Part shown: positions 24,410 through 34,074 of the stretch, one piece after another
Layout: every line of letters starts with the position of its first letter
Position numbering within the stretch: the first letter of the stretch is position 1
Assembly: GCF_905171775.1 (NCBI RefSeq)
Contig: NC_053492.1
Coordinates: 276,561,438-276,625,437 of the forward strand
Direction of reading: 5' to 3'
DNA from: Rana temporaria
Lineage: Eukaryota > Chordata > Amphibia > Anura > Ranidae
Length of the DNA: 64,000 nucleotides
Notes under the pieces: generated by a model
The model's input: the letters and a program-made list of their open reading frames with translations, nothing else
Databases searched by the model: none
Told to the model about the DNA's origin: nothing
Position numbers and translations under genes: made by a program

Positions 24410-24640
24410 ATTACAAATAGTAGTTTCTGATAACTTTGTACACTTTCAATTTTTGTGTTGCACAGCTTTGTATACCATTTAAGCACTCAGATGCCAATTA
24501 TTGTCAAAATACCTCATGTATCACCTTCCTTCTAATATGTCTTTTAAAAGTTCTATGCTTTTATCTACCTATGCTTGTACTTATTTTTTTTATACTATCC
24601 AATAAAAAACTTTTGTAAACAAAAATAAATCACCGGGACA

Positions 24641-24830
24641 AGATGGCTTGCACCAGATGGTACTTTGGGAACTCAGTCAAGTAATTGCCAGACCATTGTT
24701 CCTAATTTTTACTGACAGTCTACTGACTGGAATGGTACTAGCTGATTGGAGAAAAGCCAATGTAGCACCAATATTTAAAAAAGGCCCAAATTACAGACAG
24801 GTTAGCCTAACATCAATAGTAGGGATGAGC
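24641..24830 (+). pseudogene. CR1-type LINE reverse transcriptase fragment
   Basis: Joined across the L1 insertion to 18335-18360, this reads NINKSPGQDGLH, then a segment ending LTGMVLADWRKANV and PIFKKGPNYRQVSLTSIV. These match the well-known CR1 RT stretches SPGPDG.H, W..A.V.PIFKKG and NYRPVSLTS. Only about 70 residues remain. It served as the target of the full-length L1-like element. Confidence 0.85.
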
Positions 24831-25870
24831 CAAACACTCCCTGGTTCAGTTCGCAGCAGAACATGCGAACAGGCAAAAAATTAGTTCGAACACGCGAACA
24901 CCGTTAAAGTCTATTGGACACAAACATGAAAAATCAAAAGTGCTAATTCTAAAGGCTAATATGCAAGTTATTGTCATAAAACGTGTTTGGGGACCTGGGT
25001 CCTGCCCCAGGGGACATGTATCAATGCAAAAAAAGTTTTAAAAAAACTGAAGTTTTTTCAGGAGCAGTGATTTTATTCCTTTAAATTTCGTACCTGGGGG
25101 GTGTCTATAGTATGCCTGTAAAATAGTGCATGTTTCCCGTGTTTATAACAGTCCCTGTACAACATTACATTTCTAAAGGAAAAAAAGTAATTTAAAATTA
25201 CTCACGGCTATAATGAATTGTCGGGTCACTGCAATACAGATAAAAGTCATTGAAAAAAACTATATGGGGAACCCCAAACAAAAAATAAATGTGTGTGGGT
25301 CCCCCCAAATTCCATTACCAGGCCCTTCAGGTCTGGTATGGATATTAAGGGCAACCCTGCACCAAATAAAAAAAATGGCGTGGGGTTCCCCCCAAAAATC
25401 CATACCAGACCCTTCAGGTCTGGTATGGATTTTAAGGGGAACCCCGCACCAAGATAAAAAAAATGGCGTGGGGTTCCCCCCAAAAATCCATACCAGACCC
25501 TTTGCCGAGCACGAAACCTGGCAGGCCGCAGGAAAACAGGGGGGACGAGACAGAGCCCCCCTCCTGAACCGTACCAGGCCACATGCCATCAACATGGGGA
25601 GGATGTCCCATGTTGATGGGGACAAGGGCCTCATTCCCACAACCCTTGCCGGTGGTTGTGGGGGTCTGCAGGCGGGGGGCTTATCGCAATCTGGAACCCA
25701 CCTTTAACAAAGGGGACCCCCAGATGTCGGCCCCCCTATGTGAATTGGTAACAGGGTACATTGTACACCTACCATTTCACCCAAAAAAGTAAGAAAAAAA
25801 GGAAATAAACACACACACACAAAGTAAAATAAAAATTCCAGCGCCATAATTCTTTCTACGAGTCCAATCC
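24826..25870. repeat. High-copy frog-type interspersed repeat
   Basis: Starts AGTAGGGATGAGCC and includes gttcgaacacgcgaacaccg and gggacctgggtcctgcccca. Two near-identical units of about 105 bp follow (25310-25500), built on ggtatggattttaaggggaa and ccccaaaaatccataccaga. The right part has a GC-rich GTTGATGGGGACAAGGGCC segment. I recognise the order of these blocks from other frog sequence. The three open frames over it are in low-complexity sequence and are not genes. Confidence 0.6.
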
Positions 25871-26617
25871 GCCGCTATGAACGATACCGCCTCCGTAGGA
25901 GGCTCTCGGCTGAATGACGCATGACCCGTCTGACAGCTGTTTTATAACTGAGGGCAGGGCCACCCGTGATGTGGACAGGTGACCCCCACCCCCTCTAATG
26001 CAACTGTGGTTTCCTGTGATGCGTCAGAGGGGACAGGGTCAACCGTGACACCAGGGGAAACCCACATTGCGTCAGAGGGGGCGGGGTCAGGTGCGCTGCA
26101 TGCACATATGCTGCATACTAGCCCTTGTTCACATTCAGTGTGAATTTGGGTGTGACTTGGAAGACATCTGTGAGGCTTCTTGAACAGATGTCTATGCAAG
26201 TGCAAGTGCAACTGAAATCGCCAAAGTAGTGCAGGAACTAATTTTATTTTAAATCGATGCGGCACCGCAAAGTCGGTGTCACACCAATTTGAACAGTGCG
26301 ATTGCTGGCAATAGAATTCGACTTGTCATCTAATTAGACCTGTCAATTAGCATGACAAGTCGCTGAAATGTAAATGAGGGCCAAGAGATATCATTGTAAG
26401 CAGAGGGATGAGCACTTCAGTATCATTTCCGAGGCTTTTTGTCAGGAAGGTGAACAAGCTGTTTTGTTTAAGAGTGGGTTCACACTGGTACACTGTGGAC
26501 AGGCCTCAGTCCAATTGTACTGTATGTTCAGTTTACCTGCGGTTTTAGGTGCATTCACATTGAATTATATTAGCCTGTGCGATGCTGCATGCTGCCATCC
26601 TGCATGCTGCATCTTTA
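25871..26617. other. Intergenic, nothing recognised
   Basis: Moderately GC-rich non-coding sequence with words such as ggtcaccyccacccc repeated loosely. No gene or defined repeat ends. Confidence 0.35.
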
Positions 26618-27546
26618 GCCCAGGTTCACATTGATGCATTTTGGCATGCACCGTCCAAATCGGTGTGACGCCGACTTTCGTTGCTGCACCTGTAATGGAC
26701 AAGAAGCTGCTTCCCAAGCTCTGGAACATGAGACCAGTGAATCTGGCTATAGTTACCCCAAGAACTAGGCAACACCAGTTTTGGAGTAAACCAGAATAAG
26801 AACTGTTTATTTGAACAAGAATGCAGAATATATACACCACAGGAGGACATTCCCCCTCCTGATCATATTACCCCAACAATACAAACTGTAACCAGAAATA
26901 TAATTACAACAACTGACATATACTAAAAAATTACGTTAATTAGCCACCTGGATGACTCAGAGGTATCTTTCCAGGTGAGACTTTCCGACTTCAAGCTCAG
27001 AAGGTACAATACACATTATCATAAGTATAAACACAGAACACCTTCAGACAATAGCAGAAGACCCCAGTAGCAGACTATCCATCACCTACATTGAGCAGAG
27101 GCCAATGTGACCAGCTCTTTCAATTAACATGCATAGTTCAAAATCAAACAAACCAGGAATAGTCTTTATATATTTCCTGGGAGATATTGTGGATGAATAT
27201 TACTGTCCCATCTGAAGTAATCCAAACCACATTCTCAGTGTCCATTAAGTGGTGGTCCATAATTAGAGAATGATCTGCTCCCTTGGTCATAGTCAGTGGG
27301 TAAGAGGCTTGTTCCTAGTCCTCTCCAGAAGCCCCTATATATTTGGTTAGGTCTGTCACAGCACTGATTCCCAAAAGTAGTTTCTGTACTACTTTTGGTG
27401 ACTTTGGATGCGATTTCAATAGACATCTGTGCAGGGACCCGCACAGAAATCGCCCCCGAAGTCGGACTAACATGACGGTATGAAATTGTGCGAGTTTGGC
27501 TGAACTCGTATAATTTCAATCCCACAGCAGTGTGAACCTAGGCTAA
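26618..27546. mobile_element. MITE with TTTAGCC(C/T)AGGTTCACA ends, carrying a nested insert
   Basis: TTTAGCCCAGGTTCACATTG at the left mirrors CAGTGTGAACCTAGGCTAAA at the right. Subterminal gcatgcaccgtccaaatcgg and gaaatcgcccccgaagtcgg segments are typical of this kind of element. About 690 bp in the middle (roughly 26691-27378) are AT-rich and unrelated to the ends, so they are probably a secondary insertion of unknown type. Confidence 0.6.
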
Positions 27547-28036
27547 ATGTGCTTTCAGAAAATGTACAGTCTAAAAGAAGTCAATGGGAGCGCACCTAAA
27601 ACCATGGGAAAACTGCAATACAATCTGCACACATACCATCTTCCGCACCGCCATCAATATCATCCCTGTGTGCCACGAAGCGATTCAAACTTCACTTTCA
27701 GATCTCTCTACTGCAGGGTAGTCTTCCTGGTCATGATTGCAAACTAGAAATGTGAAAAAGTGTGAAAAAACTGCGCTAGAACCCAAATAAACCAAGAAGG
27801 GAACTGCTAGCACTCAAACAAAGTCTGGTATAAATGGTGGGTAATTAGTGCAGCGCTAATGATCACAAGGTGCACACTGAAACTAACACAATGTGAATTG
27901 TGAAATGTAAACAAAGATGTGAGTAATATAAACTAATAATGAAAGTTCAGAGAAGCGAATAGGCTTCAAATAACAATGAGAGAGAAGTCCATGTGAAGAA
28001 AACACAATGAAGGAAAAATCTTCCCATTTAGATGGC
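27547..28036. other. Intergenic, nothing recognised
   Basis: Non-coding, repetitive-looking sequence (tgatcacaaggtgcacactg-like words) without defined ends. Confidence 0.35.
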
Positions 28037-28039
28037 TCA

Positions 28040-28458
28040 GGCCGCGTACACAAGATCGGTCCAAACCGATGAAAACAGATTGAAGTTCAGTTTCATCGGT
28101 CCAAACCGCCCGTGTGTACGCCCCATCAGTCCGTTGTCCTTCGGTCCAAAAAAAGAGAACTTGCTTTAAAATCAAACCGATGGACGGCTGACCGATAGGT
28201 CAAAACCGATGGTTAGTACGCAAAAGCATTGGTTCAAACCCCGCACATGCTCAGAATCAAGGCGACGCATGCTTGGAAGCATTGAACTTTGTTTTTTTCA
28301 GCACGTCGTGTGTTTTACGTCACCGCGTTCTGACCCGATCGGTTTTGAAAACAATGGTGTGTACGCACATCAGACCATCAGTCTGCTTCAGCGGTGAACC
28401 GATGAAAACGGTCCGTCGGACCATTCTCATCGGATGGACTGATCTTGTGTACGCGGCC
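28040..28458. mobile_element. Harbinger-type MITE, 419 bp, TSD TCA
   Basis: GGCCGCGTACACAAGATCGG at the left is mirrored by the complement at the right. TCA flanks both ends (28037-28039 and 28459-28461). The interior shares the gcatgcttggaagcattgaa and tcaccgcgttctgac blocks with 9195-9610 and 57344-57758. Its GGCC termini and TNA target match the ends of both autonomous Harbinger elements in the window. Confidence 0.82.
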
Positions 28459-28679
28459 TCAGAGTGAGAGGAAAATAAGTTGTCTGCAGTTGCTCTCAAA
28501 ATCTTTAAAACATGTACAGATTAGGTACTCTTACCAAATGGGGTAAGTCTGGCCAACTGATCTCCCTTCAGACGAAAATCCACAGAAAAGTTTATTTGGC
28601 TTTACTGTACTACTGTACTCAGCACAAAAGAGAAGCTGCTTCACTAACTAACTACACTCACTGCACATTCAAAAAAACG

Positions 28680-29150
28680 AAAATTACATCTTATAACAAA
28701 AGATTTGCATTCTGTATTTTGAAAGAAAATTACGAACAGAAAAAAGGAATTCAGAATACAGAATACAAATCTTTTGTTATAAGATGTCATATGAACATAC
28801 AAACAGAAAAAGGAATCAAACAACATACAGAATGAAAATCTTTTGTTAGATGTCATATGAACATACGACTGAAAATCAAAATACGAACAGAACAAGGAGT
28901 CAAACAAAATACAGAATGCAAGTCTTTTGTTATAGATGTCATATTCTTTCTTTTGCCGTTTTCGTTTTGTCGTACTTTCATCGGATCGTTCGTTCGTATT
29001 TGCGGTTGTTCGTTATGGGACTCATTCGTAATACCGTCGTTTTCGTATTTTGGTGCTTAAATTTTTTCGTATGTACACATTATTCTGCGGGTACGAAAAT
29101 GAACATTTTCGTACGAAAATAACATTCGTACGAACGGGAATGCACATATC
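28680..29150. repeat. Short tandem duplications and a fold-back segment
   Basis: Three diverged units share ttataacaaaagat(t/g) and gaacagaaaaaggaatc. They are followed by TCGTA-rich palindromic sequence (ttttcgtacgaaaat near 29104). No coding capacity is evident. Confidence 0.6.
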
Positions 29151-29736
29151 TAGACGGCAGTGTGGAAGTCTGTCTATGAAGACGGTCTATGAGGATAGCT
29201 TTACCCCAGATGCCTGCATAATTAGATGTGCCTCTTTTAATCACCAGACATGCGAGTTGCTAAATGTTGTAGCTTCATTAAATGTAACCATATTGCTACA
29301 CTTTTATACTCTGTAGCACCTGCTGCATTTTACTTCTAATCCCCTTGTGGAGGCTGCCATTTGTGGGCTGGACATTTTATGGTTACACAGCCTATCACAT
29401 TGCTATAATCTTTTTATACGGACTATAAACTGAAGGACTTATGAATAAATCATTGTGGAACAAATCATTCCATTATTTCTTATGGGAGAATTCGCTTTGC
29501 TATACATGTGCTTTGGATTGCATGCATGTTTCCGGAACGAATTATACACGCAATCCAAGGTTTTACTGTATAGGCAAAAATAAGAAGTTAAATAAATGAT
29601 GCAGTTTATTAATAGCATTAGCACAATAGTGTTTTTCTGAGTGTTGTCTGTAAAATAGTTTTATTACCAGTTGATCCTACCAGTAGTTTATGTATTAACT
29701 TTCTTTCAGGTCATTCTAGCCACACTGAAGTTTCAA
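29151..29736. other. Intergenic, nothing recognised
   Basis: AT-rich flank of Harbinger element 1; no features. Confidence 0.4.
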
Positions 29737-30481
29737 TGAGGCCTCGTACACACGACAGAGTTTCTCGGCAGAATTCGTCGAGAAACTCGGTGAGAGCCGG
29801 ATTCTGTCGAGAAACTCTGTTGTGTGTACACTTTCGGCCCGATGGAGCCGCCGAGGAACTCGTCGAGCAAATAGAGAGCAGGTTCTCTATTTTCTCGATG
29901 GGAGTGGATTTTGGATCGACGAGTTCTTCGTTGGGCTGTTTTATCAACGAGAAACTCGGTCGTGTGTATGCTAAGAAACCTGTGAAAAACTTAGACACTG
30001 GAGAACAACATCGGTAAAAGTAGCGTTTGGAATGGAGATAGCACATTCGTCTCGCTTCCAACATTATTGCATCGTTTATTTGCAGCGCTTTACACAATTT
30101 TTTGTAAGGGCACAAAACAGCAATATTCTTTTTTGCTTTTGTTAGGATATTCACACAGAGTTCTGTAAAATTTTGTGGAACCTTTTTCTTACTGATCTCA
30201 ATTATATTTTCTTAAAAAATTCTCACCTTATTTTGGTCCTGTGTTTTAAATCCTGCTCTTAATATTCCCCTTAATTTTTTATTTAGCAAAAATGCAAATC
30301 CTCTTATTTTTTGTAATGTCAAGTTCCCCCCATTGAAACCTTATTGCTTTGTCTTATCTCATCTGTCCCTTTCAAATTACACCTTATATCCCATTTTATT
30401 TTAAACATAACCTGCCTTCTCACAAGCTAAATTTTAAAGCAAAAAAAGGACAAGTATGAACTGTAAAATCAAAATTTACCA

Positions 30482-30487
30482 TTTATT
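30482..30487 (-). promoter_or_regulatory. Polyadenylation signal AATAAA for the MADF gene
   Basis: AATAAA on the minus strand, about 260 bp past the MADF stop codon. If used, the 3' UTR contains the inverted MADF relic at 30517-30770. Confidence 0.45.
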
Positions 30488-30516
30488 TTGGTTTGAAAAA
30501 TAAAGTAACTAAGCAA

Positions 30517-30770
30517 AAGTCAGCACTGGAGAGCTTGCTGCCATTTGTGCACAGCCAGGTGTGGCCTGATGTGACTGGTGAGCAGTTGGAGGCCAAAATG
30601 GGGACTTGAGAGGTTCATTCAGGAAGGAACGCATCAAGGTCTTGGACTCCCCGAGGTCACAAACTGGAGCAGGGCAGGCAGATGTCACCAGGTTGTGGTA
30701 CTATAGCAGCCTGAACTCTGGTACACCACGTGGAAGTAAGGGAGTCACTTTCTTGTTTTCTTCAAGGCCT
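30517..30770 (+). pseudogene. Inverted MADF exon-1 relic at MADF gene 3' end (element 1)
   Basis: On the plus strand, opposite to the intact gene, the frame beginning ALESLLPFVHSQV and continuing DVTGEQLEAKMGT matches exon-1 residues ALESLLPLVQRQV and DVTTDQLEVKIGT. After a one-base deletion the other frame continues with RGSFRKERIKVL, GAGQADV and LWYYSSL, matching RGTYRKARNRVL, GAGQVYV and LWYYSKL. EVRESLS follows, as in exon 1. The last part overlaps, antisense, the codons for the basic C-terminus of the intact MADF protein (stop at 30745). It lacks the exon's first third and a start codon. It looks like an ancient tail-to-tail partial duplicate. Confidence 0.82.
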
Positions 30771-32803
30771 TCCTTGGTGGCTTCCCTGCAGCCTGCTCTT
30801 TGACCTTCTCTGCAGCCTTCTCAGGAGCCTTCCTCTTCTGCCTGGCTGGAGGTGGTGCCACAGGGGTAGTACTCATGCCAGGAGGAGGAGTAGACGAAGG
30901 TGGGGGAGGAGGAGTAGACGAAGGTGGTGGAGGAGGAGGAGGTGGAGCAGTAGAAGGAGGAGGAACAGTAGAAGGAGCAGTAGAAGGAGGAGGAGTAGTA
31001 GAAGGAGCAGTAGAAGGAGCAGTAGAAGGAGGTGGAGCAGTAGAAGGAGGAGGAGCAGTAGAAGGAGGAGGAGTAGTAGAAGGAGCAGTAGAAGGAGGTG
31101 GAGCAGTAGAAGGAGGAGGAGCAGTAGAAGGAGGAGGAGTAGTAGAAGGAGCAGTAGAAGGAGGTGGAGCAGTAGAAGGAGGAGGAGCAGTAGAAGGAGC
31201 AGTAGAAGGAGGAGGAGCAGTAGAAGAAGCAGTAGAAGGAGGAGGAGCAGTAGAAGAAGGTGGAGTAGGAGTAGTAGAAGAAGAAGAGGAAGAAGAATGT
31301 TGAGAAGGAGCAGGAGAAGAAGAGGAAGAAGAATGTTGAGAAGGAGCAGGAGAAGAAGAGGAAGAAGAATGTTGAGATGGAGCAGGAGAAGAAGAGGAAG
31401 AAGAATGTTGAGAAGGAGCAGGAGAAGAAGAGGAAGAAGAATGTTGAGAAGGAGCAGGAGAATAAGAAGGTGGGGGAGGTTGAGAAGGAGCATGAGAAGA
31501 AGAAGGTGGGGGAGATTGAGAAGTAGCATGAGAAGAAGAAGGTGGAGGAGGTTGGGAGTTATCTGGTGTCTGAGGATGGGGATGTCTGCAAATGACAGTG
31601 TCCTCCGTGAGAAGACCCCTCACCCCCTGATTTGCTAGGGTGATGAGGAGTCCCTCAAAGAGGAGGCGCTGGTCCACTGTCATTTCTGCCATTTTTGCCA
31701 AAACAACAGTCACAAATCCCTCCTGAGCAGTGGGAGGCTGCTGAAGGGTTGCATGGGCGTCCCGAATGAGGGCTAGTGAGGCGTCACGCACCCTCGTATC
31801 CCTTACCTGCCTTCTCGGACGCAGGCGAAGAGGAGGCACCTGACATCTGGTACTTCGCCCAGCCACCTCGTCCAAGCCACTTGGGCCTGCCACCTCGTTC
31901 AAGCCACTTGGGCCTGCCACCTCGTCCAAGTTACTTGGGCCTGCAGCCTCCTCCAAGCCACTCACCCTGCCCTCCTCCTGCCTGGCATTTTCCCGATCCT
32001 CCTGCTGGCTGGTCTCGTCCTGTGTATGGAAAAAAAGTACAGTTTTACTTTCTTTTTTAAAAATAAGACTCAATTTTCAGCTCCTGACTGTTGCATATTT
32101 TTTATTCACGACTTAGCTAAGCCAATCATTGTGACCCATGTTATTTGGTGAATCACACAAAAATAATTCCTGGCCAATACTGACAAATGATCTGTATAAC
32201 ACTTTTATCTCTACCTTTTTTTTACCTTTAACATCTTAATTTACATCTATTTAACAACATTTAAACACCACACATTTGCACATTGAAAGTACTATATACC
32301 TGGCTCCAGCTGGGCAAATCCGGATCTTCATCCAGGATGGAAGGCTGCTGAGAGGGTTCATCTGCAGAGGGAGCAGCAGGTTGGCTGGAGGGAAGGCTGG
32401 AGGGAAGGTTGGAGGGAAGGCTGGACCTTCTGTTACTTCTGGGGGTAAGGCTGGAAAGTGACTCTCTTACCTCCAGGTGTTCATCCAGGAAGCTCAGTTT
32501 ACTATAGTACCACAACTTGGGTACATATACCTGCCCTGCTCCAGCTCCAGACCTCATCGAAGCCAAGACCCTGTTGCGTGCCTTCCTGTAGGTGCCTCTC
32601 AAGGTCCCAATTTTGACCTCCAACTGGTCAGTCGTCACATCAAACCCCACCTGTCTCTGCACAAGTGGGAGCAGGCTCTCCAGTGCTGTTTTCCGCAAGT
32701 CTTTGTTGCGGGATATGGGGTCTTTGGTGGCCCACAGAACTGGAAGTTCTCTCCACCGGTCAATAAAGATGTCCAAAAACTCTGGTTTATTGAACTGGTT
32801 CAT
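30745..32803 (-). CDS. MADF-domain DNA-binding protein of Harbinger element 1, 592 aa (2 exons)
   Basis: Exon 1 is 32803-32300 (168 codons) and exon 2 is 32019-30745; the splice is GT-AG and phase 0 (CCAG|GTATAT ... ACACAG|GACGAG). Residues about 8-115 form a MADF (Myb/SANT-like) domain: FIDRWRELPVLW, KDLRKTALESL, LRGTYRKARNRV and LWYYSKLSFL. MADF proteins bind DNA, and in PIF/Harbinger elements such factors probably assist transposase. Exon 2 has a Gly/Pro/Ser repeat (LDEVAGPSG), then a helical segment (about 240-310, ending LANQGVRGLLTED) shared with element 2. Next come a very large Pro/Ser/Thr repeat array and a Lys/Arg-rich tail that may be a nuclear localisation signal. The frame is open throughout. 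The basic tail is antisense to an inverted exon-1 relic. The ATG at 32803 is the first in frame before the domain. Confidence 0.8.
30873..31560 (-). repeat. Coding tandem repeats in MADF exon 2
   Basis: Trinucleotide-based arrays encode PPPSTAP and APSTAPPPSTAP units over about 370 bp (30940-31260). They are preceded on the minus strand by five 36-bp units encoding SSSSSSPAPSQH (about 31300-31460). All units are multiples of three, so the frame is kept. Element 2 has no equivalent expansion. The other five frames are also largely open here and give false ORFs, such as a plus-strand Arg/Ser repeat. Confidence 0.9.
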
Positions 32804-34074
32804 CTTTTCCTGTCCAAAACCAAGGAGAAATAAATATTGTCAATCCACAGTCTATAAAGTTAATTACTCTTTCTCACCAGCTAGCCCTTAAAGGGTCACT
32901 AATGGATAAATCTTTTTTTGGCTGAAATGACTGTTTACAGTGTCTAGAGACATACAAGTGCATACATATAATGTGCCTCTAGTTTCACTTTCGCTTTTAA
33001 ACTGATTTAATGTTTCTGTGAAGTAAAGAGACACACAGAACAAAAACAAACAAATCCAGGGCATATTTGTGTCCAATAAATTATTACCATTGTTTCTGTG
33101 GATTTTTAGACACACAGCTTAGACCACAGTGAGAAGCTCCCATGATAAATTTTAGAGTGAGCCAGAGAACCAGGAAGTGAGGATTTATGCAAAGGATTAC
33201 AGCTGCTTAAAAGCAAAAACGGACAATGAGGACATGAAATCCAGACTGATATAATGTAAAGTAAGCTATTTCTGCCCCAAAATATTTGGGGTTATTGCTC
33301 CTTTAAATGTCTGTCTTTCCTGAATATGCCACTGCTGTCCCAAGTTCGAAGCATACCTACACGCTTGTCGTTCAAACGTCTTTCTTACGCAACCGGGTCG
33401 TATGGACGCCACGTGTGTTCGAGCCTTATGTACACTCCGCACACGTCATCCGCCCATGCTTAAAGAATTAGATGTTCCCCCCGCCCCTTATCTTCTGTCG
33501 CTAAAATGACAAGGAGGAATTGGCAGCAGATCATGTTGGGTCAGTTCGTAGGAAACAGATGACCAGTTGTGTTGAACTAATAAGCCAGATCTCCTCCTCA
33601 TTTGTGTATGAAACGTTATAGAAAAGCACTCCGATCTAGTTTGGTCAAGACATAAAAGCGACCATTTGCATCATGTCTAAAACTACATTTTTTCTAAAGA
33701 CATTCTGAGAACCGAGATTGGCCACACAACAGTATTTGGATCAAAATGCATAAGCAAAGCGTTGGTTACGTACGACGGCGCTATAGCGGCCCATTACCTT
33801 CAATTTTAGAACTAGCTATCTCTTAGTTTATGAACATAATATGTAGCCCACAAAATCATTCAATCAATAATAACATGGAAAATGTAGTTACATACCGGTG
33901 TTTGACCCGATCGTTATCTCCGCCATCTTCCACAAACTGTGAACGCCCCTTTTACTCACGTGGTAGCCCTTTATAAACGCGCATGTGTGACTTTACGCAC
34001 GTCTCCCCGCCCCTGACGTTCGCGGTGTAGTCCTTTCCCCGCCCCTTTTCATTCTTTTTTTTGGTTGGGAGCAC
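32804..34074. promoter_or_regulatory. Divergent intergenic region between MADF and Myb-like genes
   Basis: Lies between the divergent starts of the MADF gene (minus) and the Myb-like gene (plus), so it should hold both promoters. Part of it is a later TTAA MITE (32888-33306). The portion at 33350-34074 has CpG-containing stretches such as ttcgttcaaacgtc and cgcccctgacgttcgcgg near the Myb-like start. I cannot point to a specific TATA box. Confidence 0.4.
32888..33306. mobile_element. TTAA-flanked MITE, 419 bp, in divergent promoter
   Basis: TTAAAGGGTCACTAATGG on the left is mirrored by GGTTATTGCTCCTTTAA on the right, with TTAA at both borders. It is non-coding and nested in Harbinger element 1. 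A TTAA target fits piggyBac or Kolobok-type mobilisation. Confidence 0.75.

Larger units (their letters stand above)
18361..24623 (+). mobile_element. Full-length L1-like LINE with 17-bp TSD
   Basis: A 6263-bp element is flanked by the perfect 17-bp direct repeat AATAAATCACCGGGACA (18344-18360 and 24624-24640). It has a GC-rich 5' leader of about 140 bp, ORF1 (18503-19525), an unusually long inter-ORF segment (19526-20671), and ORF2 (20672-24409). The 3' UTR is short, with AATAAA near 24600, and the end is TTTTGTAAACAAAA instead of a long poly(A). The target is a CR1 reverse transcriptase fragment that resumes at 24641. Both ends and the TSD are intact, so the insertion is fairly young, although ORF2 already has two frameshifts. 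Confidence 0.9.

Noticed and set aside
25213..25707. 164-codon frame with repeated Pro/Gly/Leu segments
   Set aside because: Lies in tandem units of a high-copy repeat; open by repetition.
30730..31638. Plus-strand 302-codon Arg/Ser-rich frame, like an SR protein
   Set aside because: It is the antisense of the Pro/Ser/Thr-coding repeats in the MADF exon; the spliced minus-strand gene explains the region.
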